Source: Didymella arachidicola
Taxonomy: Eukaryota; Ascomycota; Dothideomycetes; Pleosporales; Didymellaceae
Direction of reading: 5' to 3'
Length of the DNA stretch: 64,000 nt
NCBI GenBank assembly: GCA_016630955.3
Contig: CM050002.1
Location: 620,001 to 684,000, forward strand
How positions within the stretch are numbered: the first letter of the stretch is position 1; each line of letters opens with the position of its first letter. The notes beneath the pieces are model-generated. The model searched no databases and had not been told where the DNA came from. It worked only from the letters and a program-made list of their open reading frames with translations. This document shows, one piece after another, positions 23,072 through 34,036 of this stretch. Made by a program: the position numbers and the translations under genes.

Positions 23072-23742
23072 ACGCAAGGTGCTCAACGGCGAGGGTAAAA
23101 TATGCGGCTGCAAGGTCGAGGCACAGCGCTTGACAAGAACGAGGCCGTCTTTTGCGACGATAAGCGCGTGTGTGTGTGGAAGGGTTGCAGAAGCTAGAAA
23201 ACATGGCCGTGTTACTGGATGATGTAGCCATCAGGTACCGTGACCCTGAGGGTACAAAGAAGCGTTGCACGTGTGATCGTGCGATGTTGTGTTGCAAAGC
23301 TTGCAGTGAGACCTGTTGCTTAACAAAGAACCGGCGCTGTGGCATGGAGTACTTGGATTCCTGTACCAAGCCTCCCTCGACGTCGAAGTCTCAGACCTGT
23401 TCGCAATCGTTCGCATTGGAAACACTCTCAGAGTTGCTACTGCATCGCAGGACGCAATGTGTCTGCGCCGGTCAGGGTAATCGTACCCGTCCTACGCGCC
23501 GACCCACGGCCTCGTTCATGCAACTTCCCTTCTGCTCTACCCAATCACTCTAATCGACGAAGATCGACGAAGCATTGGTCACCCGCGCACCAGCCACTCC
23601 AATACATTGATGCTGCGAAGTGGGTTCAATTGCGGAATGCACGATATGGCGGCGTTGATTGAATGCAGCTTCATCATGCGCCCCACCGCGAATTTTGTCT
23701 TCGTGACACAATACAGGTATTTGCGAGTCGAGCATCGGCCGG

Positions 23743-25758
23743 TCAACAGCCCAAGAGATTCTCCAGCTCTGCAGGTGTCAACGTGCTCTTCCTCCTCTTC
23801 GGCCGCCCGCCAATCCGCGAGGGTTTTGTTGGCGAACGAGTCGTCCGCCTCTGCTTCTTATCGTCCGCTGCGGCTTCGCCATTCGCCATTCTGAACGACT
23901 TGACAGGGCTTGATTGGATCCTGGCAGCGGCAACTTCCGCTTCCACCTGAACTGCTTTGAGCTTGTCAAACATGCTCAGCTTTGGCGAGCGCTCTTCGGG
24001 GTGGGTATGTGGACTCGAGTGTCGCTTTTTGGTCTGTCGTTGGGTGTTAGAAGTTGTTGCTGTTGATGCTATGAGACTCAAGGATGAAGACGAAGGAAAG
24101 GTGACTTTGCTGGCCATGATCGCAATCTGGTCGCAAATGTCGTTACAACGTACATGGCGTGGTATTTGCTCATCTTGACTTGTTGGTCTCGATGCCCGTT
24201 CCTCTGAGGCTGGTGCTTTTGCTGCAGGGAATACTCGACCAGGCTTCTCTGCGTCGACTAGATCGAGTCCGGGCGTGTCTGTATCTTCGTCTTCGACCCC
24301 CGAGGGCGTATTAGGTATGGATGCTGAGAAGGCAACTTTACGGGGCGACTTGTTGCCGTTCGTCTCGTGCAACGCCTGCTGTCCAGGTTGCAGCTTGACA
24401 CCGAACACCTTGTCTCCATTTGCCTGCTGTTTGGGGTACGCCTCTGGTGCGGGCAGCTTCTGGGCCTCGACTTGTGCGACATCATCATTGAAGACAGAGC
24501 TGCCATCCTCCATAGCCTCCTCGTCATGCTCTGCGGTCACCACCTCTTCATCTTCATACTCGTCCTCTTCTTCTTCTCCACTGATAGAGATGCTGTCTGC
24601 GTCATCTGCCTCCATATCGGTATCGTAGTCTAGACCTCTGGTGATTTCATCGAGGTTGATGGTGCCACCATTGCCCATGCGCTTCCGCCAAGAATCCATT
24701 AGTTTGAACGACTCACGCAGTCGTGCCTCCATCTTCTCCCAACTGGCACGCAGTCTATGGATCTCTTCCTCTCGTGACTCCACTTCATCGACTGAAACAA
24801 AGTTGGGGTTCGTAAGCAAGTTCTTGAGGTTGTCAAGAACTGCATCGGTATCGCTGGCAAGAGCTTCGTAGCTAGTAGGTAATGCTTGCATCATGCCTTG
24901 TCGTTCCTCCTCGTCCTCCTCTCCAACCACTGAGAGATCATCTGTATCTTCTTGCGCAGTCGTTTCGGGTATGCCCTGCAATTCCCTCAGAGTCACAAGT
25001 GTGCTTCTGACAAGCGCGATTAGGCTGTCGTTCTCGTCGCTCAAACCCTGGCTTAACTGCGTCAAAAACTCGGTGGTTTCCTGCTTCAGGGTATAGCCAG
25101 GATCATCAAGGTCTGGCTCTTCAGGACGTAGGGCGCTTATTGAACCACCAAGCCCTGCGACTCCAGGGTTGATTGTGATGCTTGCGCCAACCAGCCCTGT
25201 CTTGTTTCCACGTTGCTGAGCAGTCAAATGACTCTTCAGCCGCTGTATTTGGATGTCACGCTTTCGTACGTCATTCGCGCAGCTTGTGCGCACCTGGTCG
25301 ACCGTTGTCTTGAGTCGCAGCATCTCTGCGCGTAGCTTGCGAGCTGATGATTCGGCGGTACGTAACGCAGCGCGAGCGGCATGTTCCTGCGACTGGGCAA
25401 GGGATAGTTGTCTCGTAAGGTCTGCGTTGCGCGTCTGCAGCTTTTCGAGGGATATAAGTTGGCGCGACTGCTCTGAACGTAGGTTTCGAACTGTTTCTGC
25501 AACTGACTCTCTGTACTCCTGGTCACGCTGTCGTCATGTTAGTAGTCACACCTCCTGTGGAAGATTGACTCAGCATACGTCACGCTTCAGAATCAGATCG
25601 TGGACAAGGTTGATGATCTGAGCCATTGTAGCCTCCTTTCCACCTTCTCCCCGCGATGGGTGGGCGAATTCGATGCTCTTTCCATCGCGCAATAGTCCTC
25701 GAGCCAAGAGCAGGTTATTAATGTACGATGCCGCGGTTTTGAGGTTGTATGATTCCAT
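23743..25758 (-). CDS. ADIP/SSX2IP-like coiled-coil protein (Msd1/TINA type)
   Basis: Fungal member of the afadin- and alpha-actinin-binding family. The fission yeast relative Msd1 sits at spindle poles and anchors microtubule minus ends. Exons 25758-25579 and 25527-23743 encode 654 residues and join in phase 0 (LILKRD then RDQEYRE). The N-terminus, NLKTAASYINNLLLARGLL, is the conserved family opening. Long coiled coils run from about 60 to 170 and again in the middle (EVESREEEIHRLRASWEKME). The centre is acidic (SISGEEEEDEYEDEE). The C-terminus is basic and ends RPKRRKSTLTPAELENLLGC. A spindle-pole role is inferred from the family; the N-terminal match is good, while the tail is poorly conserved. 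Confidence 0.8.
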
Positions 25759-26603
25759 ACTGAACGTGGTGGGGCGCAGACTTGCGCAATCGCGTTGGGG
25801 ACGCTTTCATCTGGTGTTTACAAACACGCGGCCGTGGTTGCCGATTTTACGACAGCACGAGCCACGCGACCCACCGAAGCCGCTCACCCCTTGTGTGACG
25901 CCGCCTGCATGGCCCTTGGAAGGACGTCTCCTTGCTCCTTCGACAAAACGCCATCGTTAGTTTTCTTTGCAAAATGTATCGCTCCTTGAAAACTAGATCT
26001 TTTTTGTGGGCGTCTACTTCCGGATCCTCACCAAGATCCATGATCTACATAACCCAATGGCTTGTGGTGCTTCACCTCGGCAGCCACCCTATCTCTTGTT
26101 CAAACCAAGACCCAACTCGTCCTGCCACAACAATATAGCGTTACTGCAACCCTACTCTCCTTACATATGCACGACGACCTCCACTATGTTCCCGAATGGA
26201 AGCTAGCCCCTCCCAACCTGAGGGGGCGGGTTATGTACCGAGGCCATATGCATCCAGCGTTACTCGGGTTCGCATTCACATAGGCCTCAAAATTCGGCAC
26301 TTGACCGGCGGCTAAGTACTGCAGTTACTTGACTGAGCAATCCAAGCGACCTAAACTGACCGTACCATGGTATACAAGGAATAGGTGAACGATCCTTTAA
26401 CCCAATCGGACACCCTTGCAGCACAGCAGTGACAGCACACGTACTTGTCTCTGCACAGTGCATGCGCCGAGGCTGTTAGCAAATCTCCTTGAAGATTGGC
26501 ATCCTTCTGAGCATGTATATTTAGATGTATGACTTTCCAGGAACGCGTTAAAATCGTGGTCGTAAGCCCTGTTCTCAACTGTTGAATTGATCAACCCAAC
26601 GAT
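25759..26603. other. Divergent intergenic region
   Basis: It separates the ADIP-like gene from the FAD oxidoreductase gene and should hold both promoters. No conserved frame or clear box is seen. Confidence 0.45.
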
Positions 26604-28281
26604 ATGGCCCTTTCCTTGCTCTTGACCTTCGCTGCTTTCCTGCTTAGCGCTGACAAGTCCTTTGCTGCTCCTGATCAGGCCACTACTCAAGCCTGCACCG
26701 ACATTCAGAACGCACTTCCAGGCAAGGTGCTGACTCCAGGGCTCCTGGCTCTCGAATATGAGCACGAGACACAGCAATACTGGTCCACAACATTGCGTAG
26801 CGTAAATCCAGCATGCATTGTGCAGCCCAGCTCCGCAGATGATGTTGCTGCTGTCGTCAAGGTGCTCAACAAATATCTCAGTGTCAGGTTCGCCATTCGC
26901 AGTGGAGGGCACGACCCCAACGTCGGCCATGCTACCGTTCAAGACGGTGTACAGATCGTCATGACTGACCTTGCTGGTGCGATCTACGACGCTGACAAGG
27001 ACCTGGCATACGTAAAGCCCGGAGGCGAATGGAACGATGTCATTAGCGACCTCGCACCAAGTGGTGTCGCTGTTGTTGGTGGGCGACTCGGTAAGCAGTC
27101 TCTCGATACTCCACGAAAAAACACAGCTTACCTCGATCAGGACTTGTCGGCGTTGGTGGATATCTCCTTCAGGGCGGCATATCTTTCCTTAGTGCACAAG
27201 AAGGGCTCGCAGCTGATAATATCGTCAGCTGGGAGACAGTCATAGCGAACGGGTCCATCGTAAACGTCGACGCAGCCTCTCAACCAGACCTTGCACAGGC
27301 CATGAGGGGAAGTGGCAGTCAGTATGGTATCGTCACCAGGTACACTATTAAGCCGCATCATATCGGCCAGGTCTATGGCGGATTCTGCCTCTACGATGAG
27401 AGTCAGGATGACAAAATCCATGCTGCACTCCACAATTTCGTTGCCAACGGTGCACAAGATCCTAAGGCCGCCATCATCGTTTCGCAGCTCATCATCGTTG
27501 GTGGCTCGAAGCTCAACATCATATACACCTTCTATGATGGGCCCATTCCACCTACTAGTGGCCCCTTCGCCGATTTCTTGAAGATTCCTGGTATCGGTTG
27601 TGCTCCAAAAACGCGCAGCTACGCTGATCTGGTATGTGCTGATATGTATCTATTACCTGATGTGGTCCACTGACAGCCCAAAGCTCAAGACGAATGGCGA
27701 GGCCGCACGCCTACTCAACGCTCGAGTTTCTTTCAGGGTACGCGCTTTCGTGATCCTTCTTTCGCACGAAGAACCCAGCTTACATGATGTAGACATACAC
27801 TATCCCGTACATCGCTAGCCGTCCTCAGATGTACAAAGAGATTCGTGATAAGCTCGTAGAGATTGCTACACCGTTCCTCAGTGTCCTGCGCCCCACCAGC
27901 CAGTTTAGCGTCGACTTTCAACCCCTTCCCAGCCTCATCGGTAAAATATCGGAGTCAAAGGGCGGCAACGCCATGGGGCTCACTGGCTCCGACCCCGACC
28001 GTCTCATCCTCGAGATTCAGGGCTCGTGGGCATTGCCTAGTGATGATACGGCAGGCTACACCGTGAGTAAGCAGCTGACAGATTGGCTAGAGAAGCAGGT
28101 TCCCCAATGGCTGGCAGAAGCTGGTATGGGTCGCCAATATCTTCCATTATTCATGAACGACGCTGCAGGCGATCAGGATGTCACAGGTAGCTACAAGGAT
28201 GTCGCAAAGTTCAGGGCGCTGCAAAAGAGCGTTGATCCTGACGGTCTCTTCAGTACGAGGGCGGGCGGTTTCAAGTACTAG
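26604..28281 (+). CDS. Secreted FAD-linked oxidoreductase (BBE-like, PCMH fold)
   Basis: Predicted flavin oxidase of the berberine-bridge-enzyme-like family, often found in secondary metabolism or carbohydrate oxidation. Four exons read as 26604-27090, 27141-27631, 27684-27737 and 27793-28281, giving 506 residues; all junctions keep frame. A signal peptide (LLLTFAAFLLSADKSFAA) opens the protein. The FAD domain shows PSSADDVAAVVKVLN, FAIRSGGHDPNVGHA and, across intron 1, RLGLVGVGGYLLQGGISFLS. Next come GSGSQYGIVTRYTI and, in the small third exon, LKTNGEAARLLNARVSFR. The BBE-type C-terminus appears as FRALQKSVDPDGLFSTRAGG, although the usual NY(x)N form is not evident. There is no biosynthetic neighbour; the substrate is unknown. 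Confidence 0.88.
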
Positions 28282-29099
28282 ACGTTTTATGAAGACCTCG
28301 ACAGCGAGATCCTGCGTTTGACGGATCAACTTGGAGAACTCACCTTCCACCCTCGAACCGAAGCCGCAAATAAATCCTAAAAGATCAACCGCTGTTCATT
28401 TCTCCATGAATGCCGGCAGGGTGCCACCCCTTGATTTCTGCTGCCTTGCTGGCCTGCTCCGGAGGCTCACCAGTTTGAGGGTAAAGTTATATTTGATGAA
28501 CGTACCTAGGTAGACTGAGATTACCCGTTTAGTACGCTCACTCACCCGTGTCATTTCGAATGCCCTTGCGACGACAATGGGGTATGCTGGAGGGCTAATT
28601 CGTAAGACCATGGTCGAAGAGAGTCATCATGGGAGCCTAAGTGTTACAGTAAATGAATAGAGCATGTCATGAGACATAGTTGGTGCATGTAGGGCCCTGA
28701 AGCTCTGTCAAGTCTGCTGCAAATACTTTTCGAGACGAGGCCGTCACGGGGCTCCGTCTATGATAGCGCGAAAGGTCAACTCATTCCCAGCTACACTGGT
28801 GCTTAAAGCGACCTGAGTCGATGGATGTTCCGAGGTTGATCTCTTTGCTTGCAGACCAGCCCCACATCCAGGAAGACTTCATCGTCGGCAAAAGTCTGCG
28901 ACCCTACCAGTCCAGGCATTCATACATTGAGTTTTTTACTCTTTATTAATACTTGATTCCGAAGAACACGTGTCGGGAGTCCTTTTGCCGTGAGATGACG
29001 TCACATCGCCCCTCGCACATCCTTCATGCGCAATGCTGAGCAGGTGCAAACCATGACTGACTCTACTTGCCAGTTTTCCTATCTGCTCCAAGTTTTAAC
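28282..29099. other. Intergenic region before the HET gene
   Basis: No conserved frame is seen. The region should include the HET promoter; no clear box was assigned. Confidence 0.45.
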
Positions 29100-31557
29100 A
29101 TGGAAGAGACTCAGGGAGTCGGCGAAGCTGAAAGTGCAGCGACGACCAAAGCAGATGAGTGCAAGGAACGCAACCAGCTTTACCGCAAAATCATCGATGC
29201 CAATCTGCCGCTTCCGGAAGCTTTGGATCGTCAAGGGCTCAAAGCCTGGTATGAAGAGTATAGAGACGAGGATGGGGATGCACTGAATCTCGAAAACGCT
29301 GTTGTACTCCAAACCTTACAGGATGAAATTGATGAAGTGGCTGTGGAGGCCTGCATCAGAGCGCTTGCCGCAACGATATCTGTTAGCAGCGGCTTTTGCG
29401 AAGACTGTAAGTGTTCGTTCGATAACTGGCCGGATCTGAGTGATCCGAACCCAAACGCCTACTATCCTTCTGAAGGTTGGGCGTTCCCAGGCGTAGGTGC
29501 AGAATGGGAACACGCAATCGCTCGGGACTGCCATACACTTGTTATGGAAGCAGCATGCCGAAAAGGATGCAGAATGTGTGCTTTTTTGCTGCTGGCCTTG
29601 AAGCATAGGGGGACCATCACTGCATTCCGCAAGATCGAAGCGCGGATGGTATATCTCGGTGTCATACAGACAGCGACTTTGGCCATTCAGAACTGGTCCT
29701 ATGGACCAAGTCAATTGTTGTGGATCAATATTCCGGGTAAATTGAGTGGAAATTGCAACTTTGGTATGGCTATGTACACGAAGGTCTATTGTGAGGCGCT
29801 TAGCAACACTGGTAAGTAGTTCAAGAATATTTCAAGCCACCTCTGACGTGGTAAAGCCAGTACATACAGTGAGGCAGTGGACGTTCTTGACATCGCAAAA
29901 CTCTGGCTGGAATCGTGCTCCAATGACCATGAAGAATGCAAGCAAGAAGCGCAAGACTCATTCCCGACGAGGCTACTGTCCATTGCCGGCAACAAAGTTC
30001 ACCTTTCATCCACGACAGGCTGGAAACACCGGCCTCGATACAGTACTCTAAGTCATCGATGGGCATCAGAGCCTTTCTTGAAGCTCACCGAAGATAACTA
30101 CGATTCATTCCTAGAACAAATACCTACGGAATGGCTCCCCCAGACATTCAAAGACGCGATTGACATCAGCCGGCATGTTGGGCCTTCAGTACTTGTGGAT
30201 TGACTCGTTGTGCATAATCCAAGGAGACGAGAAGGACTGGCGACATGAGTTAGCTTTGATGAGCTCAGTCTATGGCGGCTCCTTTATCAATATTGCAGCT
30301 GCTTCCGCCCGTAAAATGGACGAGGGCTGTTTTTTGAAGCCACCTCACTTCGTCTGCAATTTACGAGCGCGGATGAAGGTTAACGGCAGCAGCTTCGTTA
30401 GAGATTTCTCCGACCGTTTCGAATACGAAAGAGCTGTCACTGGCTCGTATCTAGCATCACGTGCTTGGACGTTGCAAGAGAAGATTCTGCCAGTACGCAC
30501 GATTCACTTCGGTGATACTGGAGCCTTTTGGGAGTGCAAAACGAAGACTGCGAACGAATTCATGCCCGAAGGCTTCACAAGCAACCTTGGGCAGCCTAAC
30601 CTGTTGGGTGAAAGCAAGCGGCACTTCAAGTCTTGGTGGATCAGTGTAGTCGAATTGTACTCCGCAGCTGATCTGACGTTCGACAAGGACAGGCTTCCTG
30701 CGATATCCGGTATCGCACGACGTGTGCATGAGGAAGAGGGCGATCACTATCTCGCTGGAATGTGGCGCAAAAATCTCGAGCAAACTCTCTGCTGGAATGT
30801 TGTGAAGCCACGCCAGCGCCCGCTGTGGCGAGCACCGAGCTGGTCATGGGCCTCTGTTAACGGTGCAGTCAAATGCGATACTGCTGAAGACGAAGGGACC
30901 CGGTATCTTGATTGCTATGCACATGTTGTGGATGCTAATACAACGTATTTCGACGAAGATCCTTTCGGTGCTGTCACCGGGGGCTGGCTTCGAATTGCCT
31001 GCACTGGTTTGCTTTCGGCCCACCTGGCGGGGGATGGCACTGTCGAGATCGAGCTCTCAGACGGTGAAAGCGTGCTGGAGTTTCCATTTGCACAGGACTA
31101 TCTGAAAAATGGGTCAGAGAAGTGTGGCGACACAGTCTACTTGTTGCCGATATTTGGAGGATTCTCGGGAAGCTCCACAGGAATTGAACGCGACAATGGG
31201 AATGGGGAGAAGGTGGAGGATATGAGCGATACATACAACAGGGACGAATGTGATCTGGGGAGCCATATCTCAGACAACGAAGCCGAGCGAGAAGACGTCA
31301 GTGATGATGGTCTGGACTGGATAGACACGCTAGCCATCTGTGGGATTGTTCTCCGCCAAACGGATGATAACACGAAGGAGTTTCATAGAATCGGATTTTT
31401 CCAATTCTGGGAATTCGAAGAGAACGAGGCAGATCTGTATAAGCCATTTCTGGATGCATACAAGTCGCGTGGTCAGGAGGACGCGACAAAGGCCAATGCG
31501 GATATTCTCGAGAATCTCAAGCATCCAGCTGAGAGATATCAGATTGTTATCGTCTAG
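29100..31557 (+). pseudogene. HET-domain (heterokaryon incompatibility) gene with a one-base frameshift
   Basis: HET proteins trigger a cell-death response between unlike fungal strains. The start is ATG 29100 (MEETQGVGE). An intron of 45 bp (29812-29856, GTAAGT to AAAG) fits the frame. The HET domain begins RYSTLSHRWASEPFLKLTED and continues to FKDAIDISRHVG. There the frame breaks: the next motif, LQYLWIDSLCIIQGDEKDW, is read one base later. Removing one C or G between 30171 and 30183 would restore a continuous domain. Downstream are LMSSVYGGSFINIAAASA and SRAWTLQEKILPVRTIHF, then a variable C-terminal region to 31557. Apart from this base the gene looks intact. It may be a recent pseudogene, an allele or a sequence error. 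Confidence 0.85.
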
Positions 31558-32221
31558 GCTCAAGAATATCGTCCACCGTATCTGTTCTTATCTCTCTCGA
31601 ACAGTATAGACACGTAGTGAAGACATCGTGCTCGAGTCTCAGTGCAAAAACCTGACGCGCCGCTAACTGACCCCATATCAAGGACCTGCCTCTACAGTGC
31701 CTACAGAATAACAAACGGACGCCGCCCACAATTGCGCCTAGAGTCTAGCGATACTCTATTTACGCAAGTTTCCGCAATGGATGAGAATGACTTACTCCGG
31801 AAAGTATCTTTGGTGCTTGGTATACCGTTAGATTGGAAATGACAACTGAAAGAAGTTCATGCCGTACACAACACCCTGCGCTCGAAGACGCCAGCCAGAA
31901 AGAAGTGCACCAACACGCTACAGTAGGCTCGTACTGGATGTTGTCCTTGCTAGATGAGCCGAAATTGCTCAACGCTGGCGGTGACCGGGAGTTTAAGGAA
32001 GATATCTGGAATGGGAAGTCTCGAGTCACTTCAATGTTTGTGCGAAACAAAGAATTGCATTGACGGCGTCAGGATTCGAGAGGGCCATACAGTCATGCTC
32101 AAGATATTCCGGCGTACTTGATATGATGAAATTTTCCATTTCTGCATGAACAATAGCTACCAATTGTCATCTTATGGAAACTGGGTAGCATCACCTCTTG
32201 ATTAATATATGTACAAGCAAT
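31558..32221. other. Gap between convergent HET and GH64 genes
   Basis: Contains the 3' flanks of both genes. No conserved frame is seen. Confidence 0.45.
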
Positions 32222-33568
32222 CTAACGGTGCAAAAACCCCTTCGCCTTTCCCTTCGCCTGATCAAACAACCGATCCCCAAACCCCCTCTTTTCTGCTGGC
32301 AGCGCATCAGCCGGAGGCGGCGGTGCCTGGTTTTCATCTTGCGCTGGCTGTTGAGGCTGCTGTGGCGCCGGAGCTGGCGTACTTTGGCCACCCTGCCCAG
32401 CGCTCTTTCCTCCCACGCTGACGATGAACAGCTTTGGATCGCCCGCATTCACCTTGCCCGACTGGTCCTCGCCCGAGTCAGGCTGCACATCATCGTAAGC
32501 GAACGCATACCCTTTCTTATCCACGTTGTGCTCGTGCACTAGTCTGGCGTAGTGGTTCGTTGGATCGCGGTTGTAGAAAGTGTCTGGCTGACTGGGATGC
32601 TCTTCTGTTTCCGTGATGCTGCTCCTCACGAACGCCGCTGCTAAGCGCGGGATGATAGCGTTGCGAGCAGGCGACTGTCCGGTAGTGAAAGGGCCCGAAT
32701 TGCACCCTAGAATATCCGCCGTACTGGGCTTGTCGAACTCCTCGTCGCCGATCTTGAGTTTGCCCGAGGATGTGATGTAGCCTTCTAGCACGCCGGGTCC
32801 GGCTTGCGTGTTGACTTTGCACTTGCAGTTGGAGTACTTGTCCCAGACTTCGTCGACGAGGGGCTCGAAATAGCCGTCGAAGCTGGCACCTACCGCACCG
32901 CCATGTGTTGCATTTAAGATTCTGAGGTTCTGACCATTCTCGTTGACGACGAGCTTGTCCCATGGACGTCCGTCTTTCTGAGTTTGTTCACGCAGTGAGT
33001 CGGCCATGCGGTCCAGACCATCGGGGCGCATGCCGGCGACATGCTGTTCTTCACCACTCTGCTGCTGCAAACTGATAGCGATAGGTATCCTCGGGACAAA
33101 GTCGACATATGAAATGTTGGCGTACAGCTGAGCGTCATTCAGGGTGAACTCTGCGAATCCAAAATTCACGCCATGGTTGGGATCACTGGGATTCAGTACG
33201 CTTGGCTCGACCAACGCCGGCCCACCAGGATTCAGCAAGAACGTAAGCTTTCCATCGACTATCCAAATCCTTCCACCTGCGATCTGAGGTATGTTGATGT
33301 GTGTTGTATTGCCTGGTGCGCCAAGTGGAATTGCACAGTCTTCTTGCAGAGACGAACCAATGTCCTTCACCTCAGTAGGAAAGTACAGGTCTTTGCCATT
33401 GGCCTTCAGAAGGCAGCGCTTGCCATCGTGCTTGATAGCTATCCCTATCTGTGGGGTTGTAAATATCACGTTGTGAGATAGTTGATGTTGCACTCGACTT
33501 ACAACGTAAGCATGGATGTTCTCCGAGTCGGAATCATTTTTCAGTGCTATTTCCAGTGAGTCAGGCAT
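32222..33568 (-). CDS. GH64-type beta-1,3-glucanase-like protein
   Basis: Thaumatin-fold glycoside hydrolase family 64, which cleaves beta-1,3-glucan in known members. Exons 33568-33503 and 33448-32222 give 430 residues. The intervening 54 bp is in frame and stop-free but carries GTAAGT and CCACAG, and its removal gives the family-like IHAYVIGIAIKHDGK. Family features include GGRIWIVDGKLTFLLNPGG, then NFGFAEFTLND, YANISYVDFVPRIPIAI and GYFEPLVDEVWDKYS. No signal peptide is visible. The last 60 residues are a Pro/Gln-rich linker and a basic tail (FGDRLFDQAKGKAKGF). Lack of secretion and the tail are unusual for a wall hydrolase, and a further upstream exon cannot be excluded. Confidence 0.82.
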   Translation of the reverse strand: MPDSLEIALKNDSDSENIHAYVVSRVQHQLSHNVIFTTPQIGIAIKHDGKRCLLKANGKDLYFPTEVKDIGSSLQEDCAIPLGAPGNTTHINIPQIAGGRIWIVDGKLTFLLNPGGPALVEPSVLNPSDPNHGVNFGFAEFTLNDAQLYANISYVDFVPRIPIAISLQQQSGEEQHVAGMRPDGLDRMADSLREQTQKDGRPWDKLVVNENGQNLRILNATHGGAVGASFDGYFEPLVDEVWDKYSNCKCKVNTQAGPGVLEGYITSSGKLKIGDEEFDKPSTADILGCNSGPFTTGQSPARNAIIPRLAAAFVRSSITETEEHPSQPDTFYNRDPTNHYARLVHEHNVDKKGYAFAYDDVQPDSGEDQSGKVNAGDPKLFIVSVGGKSAGQGGQSTPAPAPQQPQQPAQDENQAPPPPADALPAEKRGFGDRLFDQAKGKAKGFLHR

Positions 33569-34036
33569 TTCAGTCGTATCTCAAGCGGAAACTTCTCAAG
33601 GAAATGATGTACCTTTTGTTGATTCTGTGGACGGGTTGCGGCGATGGTGTTGGCAAGCCGGTTTGCATGGCGGACGTCATCGGCGTTCGCTAGGAAGGAC
33701 CCACTTGCCTTTTTGCCCGTGTTTGTTGGGCCCCACAGCACGTTTCTGGTCGATTGCAAGATGCGGATGCGAACTCGTCAAGATTTGATGTCCATATCGC
33801 GATTCGAAATTCAAATGGTATACCCATGCCAAGCTCACCAACACCATACACCTGCCTAATGCTGCGACTCTGCAAGCCCAAGCTCATACCGAACGCCTTT
33901 GCTATGCTGCCTCGAATCACCCCTAAGTATTTTGCACGCATCCTTCTCCTCTTCGTGGATCCTGGTTGCAGAAGCGTTTTGGGAGGTCAGATATCATACA
34001 ATGCCACTGCAAGGCCCACTTTGATGCTAGTCCAGA
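33569..34036. other. Intergenic: GH64 upstream and GCN5 downstream flank
   Basis: A minus-strand frame of 70 codons (33759-33547) overlaps the GH64 start in another frame and has no recognisable domain. It is probably leader sequence. Confidence 0.4.

Larger units (their letters stand above)
21902..23742. other. Upstream region of the CBM48 gene and 1.3-kb gap
   Basis: The first 450 bp is probably the long leader and promoter of the CBM48 gene. The rest holds no conserved frame; only the short tandem repeat at 23034 stands out. Confidence 0.45.

Noticed and set aside
33449..33502. GH64 intron treated as coding
   Set aside because: The 54 bp is open in frame but begins GTAAGT and ends CCACAG, and its removal gives better family-like sequence. 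A retained-intron form cannot be fully excluded.
33547..33759. A 70-codon minus-strand frame just before the GH64 gene as a separate small gene
   Set aside because: It overlaps the GH64 start in another frame, has no domain and lacks a clear promoter. Leader sequence is more likely.
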